From Pseudomonadota bacterium (lineage in GTDB: Bacteria > Pseudomonadota > Alphaproteobacteria > Acetobacterales > Acetobacteraceae): 64,000 bases of DNA. The translations under genes and the position numbers were made by a program. Location: positions 1 to 64,000 of the forward strand of contig JAJZVV010000007.1 in the NCBI GenBank assembly GCA_021845595.1, given 5' to 3'. The notes under the pieces are model-generated. The model had not been told where the DNA came from, searched no databases, and saw only the letters and a program-made list of their open reading frames with translations. Each line of letters begins with the position of its first letter. The stretch's first letter is position 1. Positions 37,479-45,036 of the stretch are shown here, in pieces.

Positions 37479-37507
37479 CGGCAAATTCTGCCCGGCGAAA
37501 CCTGCCG
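37479..37507. promoter_or_regulatory. Tandem GGCA-N5-TGCC palindromes, candidate FlbD enhancer
   Basis: CGGCA-AATTC-TGCCC (37479-37493) and CGGCG-AAACC-TGCCG (37493-37507) share one base, giving a 14-bp period. An identical arrangement occurs at 61564-61592. They lie about 100-125 bp from the flgE -24/-12 element and 60-90 bp from the fliK one. Confidence 0.5.
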
Positions 37508-37604
37508 CTCGGCACACGGCCGTCCTTGTCCTCCCCAGCCCGGGCCGGCGAAAAAACCTAGCCGCAACGAGGCCGTGCCGCGGGGCCGCACGCCGCCACG
37601 CCTC

Positions 37605-37621
37605 TTGGCACAGTTCCTGCT
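37605..37621 (+). promoter_or_regulatory. Sigma-54 (-24/-12) promoter of flgE
   Basis: TTGGCACAGTTCCTGCT has GG and GC separated by 10 bp and the full TGGCAC -24 element. The -12 GC is 48 bp upstream of the flgE start. Confidence 0.75.
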
Positions 37622-37668
37622 CCATAGTCCGCGACGGGCTGTGCCCGGAGCAGCAGCAGGAGGCAGTC

Positions 37669-38958
37669 ATGTCCCTTTTCGGCGCCTTGGACACCGCGGT
37701 CAGCGGCTTGGGAGCGCAATCCGACGCGATCACCAACATCAGCGACAACGTCGCCAACTCCCAGACGGTCGGCTACAAGCGCGTCGGCACGAACTTCGCC
37801 GATTACCTCACCGTCAGCACGCCGACCCTGAACGGGCCGGATTCGGTGGTGGCGATGCCCGCCTATCGGAACGACGTGCAGGGCACCATCACGCAGAGCA
37901 GTAACCCGCTGGCGATGGCCATCGACGGCGCCGGCTTCTTCGCCGTCACCCAGGCGACCGGAACCACCAATTCCGGAACGCCGACCTTCAGCACGCAGAC
38001 ATCCTATACTCGGGCTGGCGATTTCAGCATGAACAAGGATGGCTACCTGGTGAACAGCGCCGGTAATTTTCTCGAGGCCTATCCCGTCAGCCCGACGGGA
38101 ACGGTGAACCAGACCGCGCTCGTCCCGGTGCAGATCAGCCAGGCGCAATACGCCCCGATCCCGACCTCGGGCGTCACCCTCGCCGCCAACCTGCCGCAGG
38201 GAACGACGGCGGCGACGACACCGATGCCGGGGATGGCCTCGCAGGTCGACATCTATGACCAGACCGGCGGCTCCCACACGCTGTCGCTGAACTGGACGCC
38301 ACCGGCACCTACCAGCCCGACCCCGACCTGGACCCTGACCGCCTCCGTCGACGGCGGCTCGGCCAGCCCGATCGGCAGCGTGACGTTCAACTCCAGCGGC
38401 ACGATCCAATCGGTCACGCAGAGCGGTCTCACAAACAGCACCACCGGCACGGCCGCGACCTTCAGTTTCACCCCGAGCTTCTCCGGAGCCTCGGGAACGC
38501 CCATCACCCTCAATGTCGGCACGGTCGGCCAATCCGGCGGTGTCACCAGCTACGCCGGCAGCTACGCGCTGAATAATATCAGCCAGAACGGCGTGCCGCC
38601 CGGCGCCTTCACCAGCGTCTCGGACAATGCCAGCGGCCAGATCATCGCCAACTACAGCAACGGCCAGTCCGTCACCATCGCCCAGGTGCCGCTGGTGACG
38701 TTCCATGACCCGAACGCGCTGCAGGCCCAGAATGGCCAGACCTACGCGGCGACCTCCAGCGCCGGCCCGGCGATGATCGACAGCCCGAACAACAACGGCG
38801 CCGGCAGCCTCGTCACCGGCTCGGTCGAGAACTCCAATGTCGACATCGCCAGCGAATTCACCAAGCTCATCGTCGCCCAGCAAGCCTACGGCGCCAACGC
38901 AAAAACCGTTACCACCGTGCAGCAGATGATGCAGACCGCGCTGAACATGGTCCAATAG
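37669..38958 (+). CDS. flgE: Flagellar hook protein FlgE
   Basis: A 429-residue hook subunit. The N-terminal rod/hook motif ALDTAVSGLGAQSDAITNI is followed by DNVANSQTVGYKR. The FlgE/F/G central block includes GYLVNSAGNFLEAYPV. The C-terminal DIASEFTKLIVAQQAYGAN matches the family helix. It is exported without a signal peptide. GGAGG lies just before the ATG; the open frame extends about 100 codons upstream but through the control region. It leads flgE-flgK-flgL. Confidence 0.96.
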   Translation: MSLFGALDTAVSGLGAQSDAITNISDNVANSQTVGYKRVGTNFADYLTVSTPTLNGPDSVVAMPAYRNDVQGTITQSSNPLAMAIDGAGFFAVTQATGTTNSGTPTFSTQTSYTRAGDFSMNKDGYLVNSAGNFLEAYPVSPTGTVNQTALVPVQISQAQYAPIPTSGVTLAANLPQGTTAATTPMPGMASQVDIYDQTGGSHTLSLNWTPPAPTSPTPTWTLTASVDGGSASPIGSVTFNSSGTIQSVTQSGLTNSTTGTAATFSFTPSFSGASGTPITLNVGTVGQSGGVTSYAGSYALNNISQNGVPPGAFTSVSDNASGQIIANYSNGQSVTIAQVPLVTFHDPNALQAQNGQTYAATSSAGPAMIDSPNNNGAGSLVTGSVENSNVDIASEFTKLIVAQQAYGANAKTVTTVQQMMQTALNMVQ

Positions 38959-38973
38959 GAAACGCCGCGTTAA
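38959..38973 (+). promoter_or_regulatory. Weak CtrA-like site before flgK
   Basis: GAAA-CGCCGCG-TTAA immediately follows the flgE stop. The right half-site is perfect and the left half matches poorly. The spacer resembles those at fliF and flagellin. Confidence 0.3.
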
Positions 38974-38991
38974 CCGGTCCGGTGTATCGCG

Positions 38992-40452
38992 ATGGGCATG
39001 GGACTCTCGGCTGCCCTCTCCATCGCCGCCGGCGGGCTGCACAACATCGACGCCCAGATCGGCACGGTCTCGCACAACGTCGCCAACGCGGCGACGCCTG
39101 GCTATTCGCTGGAGACGCTGCCGCAGGAGAGCATGACGGCGGGCGGCGTCGGCATGGGGGTGTTCACCGGCGTCGCGCAACGCCAGATCAACACGCAGAT
39201 GCAGGCGGATCTCTTCGCGCAGAACGCCGTGGTCGCCGGCTTGCAGACCACGGCCAACGCCTTGCAACCGATCGATGCCGCGCTCGGCTCGCCGGGCCAG
39301 AACAACGATCTCGGCAGTCTGCTCACCGGCCTGCAGAACGCGTTCTCGACGCTGGCCAACAATCCATCGAACACCGTGCAGCAGGCCCAGGTGGTCAGCA
39401 GCGCGCAGCAGCTCGCCACCGGCATCAACAATCTCGCCAGCGCCTACGGCACGGCGCGGCAGGGCGCGCAGAACGACATCGTCACCTCGGTCGGCACCCT
39501 CAACACCGCGCTCGCCACCATCGGTCAGCTCAATCAGAAGATCGTCGCCGCGCAGGCGGCCGGCCAGAGCACGGCGGACCTCGCCAACCAGCGCGACGCG
39601 GCGATGCAGACCGTCTCCTCGCTCGTCTCGGCCAAATACATTTCGCAGAACAACGGCTCCGTTCTCGTCGCCACCACCAGCGGGCTCGTGCTGCCGACGG
39701 ACGGATCCGGCCTCACCCTGAGCCCGCCGACCATGACCATGGGCCCATCCGCGTCCACCGGCAGCGCCATCCTGCTCGGCGGGACGAACGTGACCTCCCA
39801 GATGACCGGCGGGCAGATCGGCGCCGACATCACGCTGCGCGACACGACGATCCCAACCTATCAGGCGGGGCTGGACGAGTTCGCGAAAACGCTCGCCAGC
39901 GGCTTCAACGCGCAGGGCCTGGCGCTGTTCACCAACAATTCGGGCACGGTGCCGACCGGCTCGCCGCCGCCGGCACAGAACGGCTATATCGGGTTCGCCA
40001 ACCAGATCACCGTCAACCCGGCGGTTACCGCCAACCCGTCGCTGGTACGCGATGGCACCGGCGTGACGCAGAACCCGAACAACCTCGCCGGCTTCTCCGG
40101 GCTGATCACAAATGTGCTCAGCAAGACCTTCGCCGCCAGCCCCGGCGCGGGGGTTGCCGGGCTCGGCCCGTCCGGCACGCTTTCGCTTCCGTTCGCCGCA
40201 CCCGCGACGCTCGGCGCCTTCGCCACCGATCTCACCTCGACCCAATCGCAGGACGCAGCGACGGCGCAAAGCAGCCTCACCACCGAGCAATCCCTCCAGA
40301 CGACGCTCTCGACCAAGCTGCAGGCGGTGAACGGCGTCAACGTGGACAGCGAAATGGCGCAGCTCGTGCAACTGCAGAACGCCTATTCGGCCAACGCCCG
40401 CATCGTCGCCGCCGTGCAGCAGATGTTTACGACGCTGTCCAACATTCCCTGA
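38992..40452 (+). CDS. flgK: Flagellar hook-filament junction protein FlgK (HAP1)
   Basis: A 486-residue protein. The N-terminal signature is SIAAGGLHNIDAQIG with VSHNVANAATPGYS. The FlgK/HAP1 core includes LLTGLQNAFSTLANNPSN and DLANQRDAAMQTVSSLVS. The C-terminal helix is SEMAQLVQLQNAYSANARIV. It joins hook and filament. It lies 33 bp after flgE and 37 bp before flgL. The ATG at 38992 could be replaced by the one at 38998. Confidence 0.95.
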   Translation: MGMGLSAALSIAAGGLHNIDAQIGTVSHNVANAATPGYSLETLPQESMTAGGVGMGVFTGVAQRQINTQMQADLFAQNAVVAGLQTTANALQPIDAALGSPGQNNDLGSLLTGLQNAFSTLANNPSNTVQQAQVVSSAQQLATGINNLASAYGTARQGAQNDIVTSVGTLNTALATIGQLNQKIVAAQAAGQSTADLANQRDAAMQTVSSLVSAKYISQNNGSVLVATTSGLVLPTDGSGLTLSPPTMTMGPSASTGSAILLGGTNVTSQMTGGQIGADITLRDTTIPTYQAGLDEFAKTLASGFNAQGLALFTNNSGTVPTGSPPPAQNGYIGFANQITVNPAVTANPSLVRDGTGVTQNPNNLAGFSGLITNVLSKTFAASPGAGVAGLGPSGTLSLPFAAPATLGAFATDLTSTQSQDAATAQSSLTTEQSLQTTLSTKLQAVNGVNVDSEMAQLVQLQNAYSANARIVAAVQQMFTTLSNIP

Positions 40453-40489
40453 TCGCAGCGCACGCGCCAGACGGTGACGGAGAAACAGA

Positions 40490-41563
40490 ATGAGCGGCAC
40501 CAACGGGCTGGGCGCACTGGGTCCGAGCAATTACGGCCTGCTCGGCCAGCTCATCACCGACAACCAGCAGGTGCAGAACCGGCTCACCCAGCTCACGACA
40601 CAGTCGGCGAGCGGCTATATCAGCAACGACTTCGGCGGACTCGGCGCCGGCGCCGCGCCGGCGCTGGATCTCACCGCCGAGATCAGCGCAAACACCAGTC
40701 TTGCCAGCGGCATCCAGGCCAGCAACGGGGCGCTCGGGGTGACCCAGACCGCGATGCAGCAGATCGGTTCCATCGCGTCGAGCTTCCTCAGCCAGCTGAA
40801 CGAGCCGGGTGCATCCAATGTCAGCCTGCTCAGCGCCAACGCCCAGGCGGCGATGACGCAGCTCGGCCAGTTGCTGGATACGCAGAACGGCAACAGCTAC
40901 GTCTTCGCCGGGCAAGACGCCGCCAACTCACCGGTGCCAAACCCGTCGGCCCTGCCGACATCGGGTCTAGCCACGCAGATCCAGGCCGCCGTCGCCGGGC
41001 TTGCCACCAACGGCGTGGCAACGACGATGACGACGATCCAATCGATCGCCAGCTCCAATGTCGCCGGCACCACGCCCTTCTCGGCCAACCTCGCCGCCGG
41101 CGGCGTCCCCAGCAGCACCACGGTCATCGGCGCCAGCGAAACCGTGGCCACCGGCATCCTGGCCACGACCAATCTCTCCGGGCCAAGCACCGCGCCCTAC
41201 ACCACCGGCTCCGCCACCCGCGACTTGTTCGCCAGCCTCGCGACGATCGCCGCGCTGCCGTCCACCACCGCGAACACCACGGCCTATAACGGCCTCGTGT
41301 CGGCCGTGCGTGGCCTGCTCCAAGGGGTCGTCACCACCAACTCCAACGACCAGGGCATGCTCGGCATCCAGCAGAACCAGATCCAGGCCGCCGGGTCCCT
41401 GCTCACGGACACCAACACCGCGCTTCAGACGCAGCTGACATCGCTCGAAAACGTCAACATGGCGGCGACGATCTCCAACCTCAACCAGGCGCAAACCCAG
41501 TTGCAGGCGTCATACCGGCTGATCGCCAACACTTCCTCGCTGTCGCTGGCGAACTACATCTGA
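40490..41563 (+). CDS. flgL: Flagellar hook-filament junction protein FlgL (HAP3), flagellin-like
   Basis: A 357-residue protein. The N-terminal helix LGQLITDNQQVQNRLTQL corresponds to the FlgL/flagellin D0-D1 region, followed by a hook-associated core (LLDTQNGNSYVFAGQDAANSP). The C-terminal half has coiled-coil helices and the end LQASYRLIANTSSLSLANYI is typical of HAP3. Its position directly after flgK supports this. A hairpin follows seven bases after the stop. Confidence 0.93.
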   Translation: MSGTNGLGALGPSNYGLLGQLITDNQQVQNRLTQLTTQSASGYISNDFGGLGAGAAPALDLTAEISANTSLASGIQASNGALGVTQTAMQQIGSIASSFLSQLNEPGASNVSLLSANAQAAMTQLGQLLDTQNGNSYVFAGQDAANSPVPNPSALPTSGLATQIQAAVAGLATNGVATTMTTIQSIASSNVAGTTPFSANLAAGGVPSSTTVIGASETVATGILATTNLSGPSTAPYTTGSATRDLFASLATIAALPSTTANTTAYNGLVSAVRGLLQGVVTTNSNDQGMLGIQQNQIQAAGSLLTDTNTALQTQLTSLENVNMAATISNLNQAQTQLQASYRLIANTSSLSLANYI

Positions 41564-41569
41564 TGCCAT

Positions 41570-41592
41570 CGCGTCTCCGTACGTGAGACGCG
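41570..41592 (+). terminator. Hairpin after flgL
   Basis: CGCGTCTC (41570-41577) pairs perfectly with GAGACGCG (41585-41592) across a 7-base loop. No T-run follows. It separates the flgEKL operon from the flbT promoter. Confidence 0.55.
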
Positions 41593-41607
41593 TTCATCGC
41601 GGGTTAA
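41593..41607 (+). promoter_or_regulatory. CtrA-like site upstream of flbT
   Basis: TTCA-TCGCGGG-TTAA, one mismatch to TTAA-N7-TTAA, immediately upstream of the flbT sigma-54 promoter. Confidence 0.45.
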
Positions 41608-41614
41608 GCCGGCT

Positions 41615-41631
41615 CAGGCACCATTGACGCA
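41615..41631 (+). promoter_or_regulatory. Sigma-54 (-24/-12) promoter of flbT
   Basis: CAGGCACCATTGACGCA has GG and GC 10 bp apart and GGCAC at -24. The -12 GC lies about 59 bp upstream of the flbT ATG. No GGCA-N5-TGCC palindrome was found nearby. Confidence 0.55.
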
Positions 41632-41688
41632 CTGAGCACGCAGCGGGCCAAGCCCGCGCTTCGCAACAAGCTGGTCCCGTAGGAGCCC

Positions 41689-42114
41689 ATGTCTAATCTG
41701 GTTCTCGAGCTGCGACAGGGCGAAATGATGATCGTCAATGGCGCGGCGATCCGCTTCCGCACCAAGACACGCATCGAACTCACCGCCCGCGCACGCTTCC
41801 TGTTCGGCAAGCAGATCATGCCGATCGAGCAGGCGGACAGTCCGGCGCGGCGGATCTATTTCGCGCTCCAAATGGCGTATATCGGCAACGATACCGAACG
41901 CGCCGAGGGCCTGCACACCGCACGCGTGCTCGCCCAGGCGTTCAAGGCGGCGACCACCTCCGCCCTCGCGCGCGAGATTCTCGACCGCGCTATCGCCGCC
42001 GTCGAAGCGGATGATTGCTACCAGGCCTTGCGCCTCGCCCGACGCATCATCCGCCACGAGGACGCGGTGCTCGGCCGCGATACCGAGCGCGAACTGGTGC
42101 CGAGCGTAGGTTAA
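41689..42114 (+). CDS. flbT: FlbT, flagellin expression regulator
   Basis: A 141-residue protein with the FlbT signature: LVLELRQGEMMIVNGAAIRF at the N-terminus and LFGKQIMP shortly after. The YQALRLARRIIRHE block follows near the C-terminus. In Caulobacter FlbT binds the flagellin mRNA leader and blocks its translation until the hook is complete. Its nearness to flagellin and flaF fits. GGAG lies upstream of the ATG. The flagellin leader has a hairpin at 43057-43072 that could be its target, which is speculative. Confidence 0.94.
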   Translation: MSNLVLELRQGEMMIVNGAAIRFRTKTRIELTARARFLFGKQIMPIEQADSPARRIYFALQMAYIGNDTERAEGLHTARVLAQAFKAATTSALAREILDRAIAAVEADDCYQALRLARRIIRHEDAVLGRDTERELVPSVG

Positions 42115-42135
42115 GCCGGGCGCTGCCCGGACCCG

Positions 42136-42157
42136 CCAAGGGCCGGGAGGCCCTTGG
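42136..42157. terminator. Bidirectional hairpin between flbT and the DUF1217-type gene
   Basis: CCAAGGGCC (42136-42144) pairs perfectly with GGCCCTTGG (42149-42157) over a GGGA tetraloop, between convergent stops at 42114 and 42170. Confidence 0.7.
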
Positions 42158-42169
42158 AACCCGATCCGC

Positions 42170-42937
42170 TTACGCCAGCAGCGATAGCGATCCACTGCTC
42201 GAAGAACCCGCGCCGAACAGGTCCAGCACCGTCGCCGGCGCGTTGGAGGCTGGCGGATTCTGCTGAGCCAGCGCCAGATAGTGCTCGACATATTGCTTGA
42301 CGTAGTCCGGGTTCTGGAACTTCGTCACATCCACCGCCTTGGTCAGAATCGCCTGCTGCTGCGTGAAGCCGAGCAGGCCGAACTGCACCGGCTGGCCAGT
42401 GACCGTCTCGACGACGCTGAGCAGCGTCTGGTCCGACATGATGGCATCGATGCTGGTGGCGGAGGCAATGGTGCGGGCGAAATAGAGCGCCTGTTGCATG
42501 CCGGGCATCTGCTGGCCCTGTTGCTGCTCGAACTGGTTCGTTTGGTACTGGCTGACGATCGTCTGCACCGTCTGCGCATTGGCCAGCGGCGAGGTCGTCC
42601 AGTTGGACATGAACTGGGCGAACCGCTGATACACCGGGTTGGCCGATTGCTGGGCGAAGGATTTCGGATCGGACGGGTTCTGCGTCATCAGATCCTTCAG
42701 CAGCCCGGTCTCGCCGATCTGCCCGCTCATGCCGAAGGCGCCCAGCACCACCTGCAACGAGCGATAATCCTTCAGCAGCGCCGCGGGCGAGGTGATGGTC
42801 GGCGCCTGCTTCTGGAAATAGGCGATGGCCGCCTGGCCCGCCGGGTCCGTCTTCGCCATCTTGGCGACATAGGCGGGCTCGTTCTTAGTGATGGCGAGAT
42901 ACATCGGGATCGGCGCGAGGCCAGCGATGCCGGACAT
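42170..42937 (-). CDS. DUF1217-type flagellar-associated protein
   Basis: A 255-residue protein rich in Gln, Ala and Thr, with no signal peptide or membrane segment. The blocks ALLKDYRSLQVVLGAFGMSG, RIAQ-like segment QRFAQFMSNW and VKQYVEHYLALAQQNPPASN resemble the DUF1217 proteins found in alphaproteobacterial flagellar clusters. Some of these are needed for motility, but the role is unknown. The composition suits an exported flagellar component. AAGGAG precedes the ATG at 42937. A near-sigma-54 sequence (TGGCACGGGGTAGGGT) lies about 60 bp upstream but lacks the -12 GC. Confidence 0.75.
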   Translation of the reverse strand: MSGIAGLAPIPMYLAITKNEPAYVAKMAKTDPAGQAAIAYFQKQAPTITSPAALLKDYRSLQVVLGAFGMSGQIGETGLLKDLMTQNPSDPKSFAQQSANPVYQRFAQFMSNWTTSPLANAQTVQTIVSQYQTNQFEQQQGQQMPGMQQALYFARTIASATSIDAIMSDQTLLSVVETVTGQPVQFGLLGFTQQQAILTKAVDVTKFQNPDYVKQYVEHYLALAQQNPPASNAPATVLDLFGAGSSSSGSLSLLA

Positions 42938-43014
42938 CAAGGCGTCTCCTTCGTCTCAAAACCAGGACGAAATTTGCGGTTCGGGGCGATTTTTTGACCC
43001 TACCCCGTGCCAGC

Positions 43015-43029
43015 TAAACGCCGGGTTAA
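43015..43029 (+). promoter_or_regulatory. CtrA-like site upstream of flagellin
   Basis: TAAA-CGCCGGG-TTAA has a spacer identical to that of the fliF site, one mismatch from TTAA-N7-TTAA, and lies 72 bp upstream of the flagellin ATG. Confidence 0.45.
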
Positions 43030-43101
43030 GGTTTCCGCGCCATCTTCGCGTCATCGCCGGCCAAAACGCCGGTCGTTATCTCTCAAGAGAAGAGAACCAC
43101 G

Positions 43102-44334
43102 ATGTCCTTTTCGGTCAACACGAACCTCGCCTCCCTCGCCGCGCTGCAGACGCTCAACATGACCGAGCAGATGCTGACGCAGACGCAGAACGTGATTTCC
43201 ACCGGCCAGAGCGTCTCGTCGGCCCAGGATAATCCCGCGCTGTATTCCATTTCCAACACCATTCAAGCCAGCATCGCCAGCCTCACGGCGGTGCAGAACA
43301 ATCTCTCCTTCGGCCAGTCCACGCTCGGCGTCGCCAGCAACGCCGCGTCGCAGATTTCCAGCCAGCTCGCCACTCTGCAGCAGACGGTGACCCAGGCCGA
43401 TCAGGCGGGCATCAGCCCGACCACGATGCAGAACCAGGTCAATGCGATTCTGACCAATATCAATCAGTTCGCCACCACGGCCACGTTCAATGGCGTCAAC
43501 CTGCTCGATAATGTAACGACGTCCCGGCTGAACATCGTCCAGGATACGATTGGCAATAGCATCGCCGTCACCAACCAGAACGCGACCACAACCGGGCTTG
43601 GCCTCACCGGCCTGTCGGTAACCGGTAGCAACATGACGTTCGCCGGCCTGGCCAATCAGGCAACGGCCGCCGGCGACACGCTCATCTTCAAGGGGGCCGG
43701 CCAGACCAATACTACCTTGACCACATACACGTTCACTTTCGCGACCTCAGGGAACAACGGCGCGGTGTCGGGCGGGGGAACATCCGCCGTCGGCGTCAAC
43801 GTCGTCATCGGCCCCTCCCAGGCTGCGACGATGTCGAATCTGATTTCGGCTATCCAGGGCATCCAAGGTAACGTGCCAAGCACCGGATCGGCAGTGACGC
43901 CGCAAGGCCAGATGTTCAGCGCGACACTCGACACTGCCGGAAATCTCGTCGTTGCATCGAACTCGACGGCGTCGACCTCCGCGCTGAGCGCCGGATCGTA
44001 CACCCCGGCTACCGCTACCGCGACCGATGCAGCAATTACCGGAACGGCCGGCACCAGCGCGCAGCAGGCCATCCTCATCGTCCAGAACGCCATCACGCTG
44101 ATGAACGCAAAGGCCGCCGTGCTCGGCAGCGCCGAGCAGCAGGTCACCGGGTTGCAGAACTTCAACACGCAGCTCAGTGCCAGCTTCACCTCCGGCGTCG
44201 GCGCGCTGACGGACGCCAACATGGCGGCCGAGAGTGCGCAGCTCGCCTCGCTGCAGACCAAGCAGCAGCTCGGCATCCAGTCGCTCTCCATGGCGAATGC
44301 CCGGCCGCAGATGATGCTGCAGCTCTTCCGCTGA
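43102..44334 (+). CDS. fliC: Flagellin
   Basis: A 410-residue filament protein. The conserved N-terminal D0/D1 region (1-140) reads NTNLASLAALQTLNMTEQML and later NPALYSISNTIQASIASL. A variable Thr/Gly/Ala-rich centre (about 180-320) contains no cysteine. The C-terminal D1/D0 helices include SAEQQVTGLQNFNTQL and AESAQLASLQTKQQLGIQSL. It is exported without a signal peptide. The leader contains an inverted repeat. FlaF follows 85 bp downstream. It is the only flagellin in this window. Confidence 0.96.
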   Translation: MSFSVNTNLASLAALQTLNMTEQMLTQTQNVISTGQSVSSAQDNPALYSISNTIQASIASLTAVQNNLSFGQSTLGVASNAASQISSQLATLQQTVTQADQAGISPTTMQNQVNAILTNINQFATTATFNGVNLLDNVTTSRLNIVQDTIGNSIAVTNQNATTTGLGLTGLSVTGSNMTFAGLANQATAAGDTLIFKGAGQTNTTLTTYTFTFATSGNNGAVSGGGTSAVGVNVVIGPSQAATMSNLISAIQGIQGNVPSTGSAVTPQGQMFSATLDTAGNLVVASNSTASTSALSAGSYTPATATATDAAITGTAGTSAQQAILIVQNAITLMNAKAAVLGSAEQQVTGLQNFNTQLSASFTSGVGALTDANMAAESAQLASLQTKQQLGIQSLSMANARPQMMLQLFR

Positions 44335-44343
44335 ACCATGGCC

Positions 44344-44371
44344 GCCGGCCGGGCGGGCGCGCCCGGCCGGC
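44344..44371 (+). terminator. Strong GC-rich terminator after flagellin
   Basis: GCCGGCCGGGCG (44344-44355) pairs perfectly with 44360-44371 over a 4-base loop. CTTTC follows. It would separate the abundant flagellin transcript from flaF. Confidence 0.7.
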
Positions 44372-44419
44372 CGGCTTTCGCGCGGCTCATCGTTCGTTAC
44401 CGGCCAGGAGCGTTAAGGA

Positions 44420-44824
44420 ATGCGGGGACTCGCCCAATACGCCAGCACCAACAGCGTCGGCGCCTCGGCGCAGGAGGAGGAGTTGCTGGCCTTCAGCATC
44501 GTCACCTCGCATCTCAGCAGCGCCACCAGCGAGGACGACCGCATCCGCGCCCTCTATCGCAACCAGCAGCTCTGGTCCTGCGTCCTCAACGACGTCGCGC
44601 TCAGCACCAACCGCCTGCCGCAGACGCTGAAGGACGACATCACCCGCGTCGGCCTCTGGGCGATGCGCTACAGCACGCTCGCCATCCCCCAGCGCCTGCC
44701 CGTGGCCCCGCTGATCGAGATCAACCGCAACATCATGGACGGGCTGCGCGACCAGATCGCCAACCTGAAAAAGCTGCCGCCGCCTGCACCGCAGCGCTTG
44801 GTCGGGCAGGCCGTCGCGGTGTAG
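44420..44824 (+). CDS. flaF: FlaF, flagellin export/synthesis regulator
   Basis: A 134-residue protein with FlaF features: LAQYASTN near the start, the RALYRNQQLWSCVLNDVAL block, and TLKDDITRVGLWAMRYS. FlaF is needed for flagellin synthesis or secretion and works opposite to FlbT in Caulobacter. Translation starts at the ATG at 44420, just after TTAAGGA. A TTAA lies upstream but no second half-site at 7 bp was found. Confidence 0.93.
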   Translation: MRGLAQYASTNSVGASAQEEELLAFSIVTSHLSSATSEDDRIRALYRNQQLWSCVLNDVALSTNRLPQTLKDDITRVGLWAMRYSTLAIPQRLPVAPLIEINRNIMDGLRDQIANLKKLPPPAPQRLVGQAVAV

Positions 44825-45036
44825 CCTACGACCACCGCCGCCAGCCAAGCCGCCGCGGTTTGGTGGCCTGATCCCGATCACCACGTGCGGTGACTCGCCA
44901 CTGCTTTTTCGCAGACCAGTGCCTCTCGGGTAGAACGAGAGGCACCAGTCCTGCACACGCAGGTTAGGACGGAGAGAGACCGCCCCGGCCGATTACCCCG
45001 AGGTTGGGGTTCGCCGAATTGCTGCTGGCCTAGCCC
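44825..45036. other. 212-bp intergenic region with several inverted repeats
   Basis: The strongest stem is GTGCCTCTCG (44919-44928) with CGAGAGGCAC (44936-44945) over GGTAGAA. Nearby are CTGC/GCAG around a T-rich loop (44901-44914) and CACTG/CAGTG enclosing it. I see no tRNA T-arm and no cobalamin-riboswitch B12 box. It could be terminators of the two converging genes or an unassigned structured RNA. Confidence 0.4.

Larger units (their letters stand above)
37365..37668. other. Divergent fliK/flgE control region (304 bp)
   Basis: There is no gene here. Reading left to right it holds a minus-strand sigma-54 promoter for fliK, a tandem pair of GGCA-N5-TGCC palindromes about 50 bp further on, and a plus-strand sigma-54 promoter for flgE. 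The paired palindromes sit between both promoters at distances typical of enhancers, so one bound FlbD complex could serve both. Confidence 0.65.

Noticed and set aside
37558-40530. 990-codon open frame antisense to flgE, flgK and flgL
   Set aside because: The translation is Arg/Gly/Asp-rich and biased as expected for the complement of GC-rich genes, with no domain. The sense genes are unmistakable.
43015-43050. Sigma-28 promoter for flagellin (TAAA-N15-TCCGCGCC)
   Set aside because: Only the TAAA and CCG parts match, and the -10 should be GCCGATAA. The same bases fit the CtrA-like motif better.
44881-44960. Cobalamin riboswitch or tRNA near the nrdA operon end
   Set aside because: No B12 box and no GTTCRA T-arm in a cloverleaf context. 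The stems do not fit either model.
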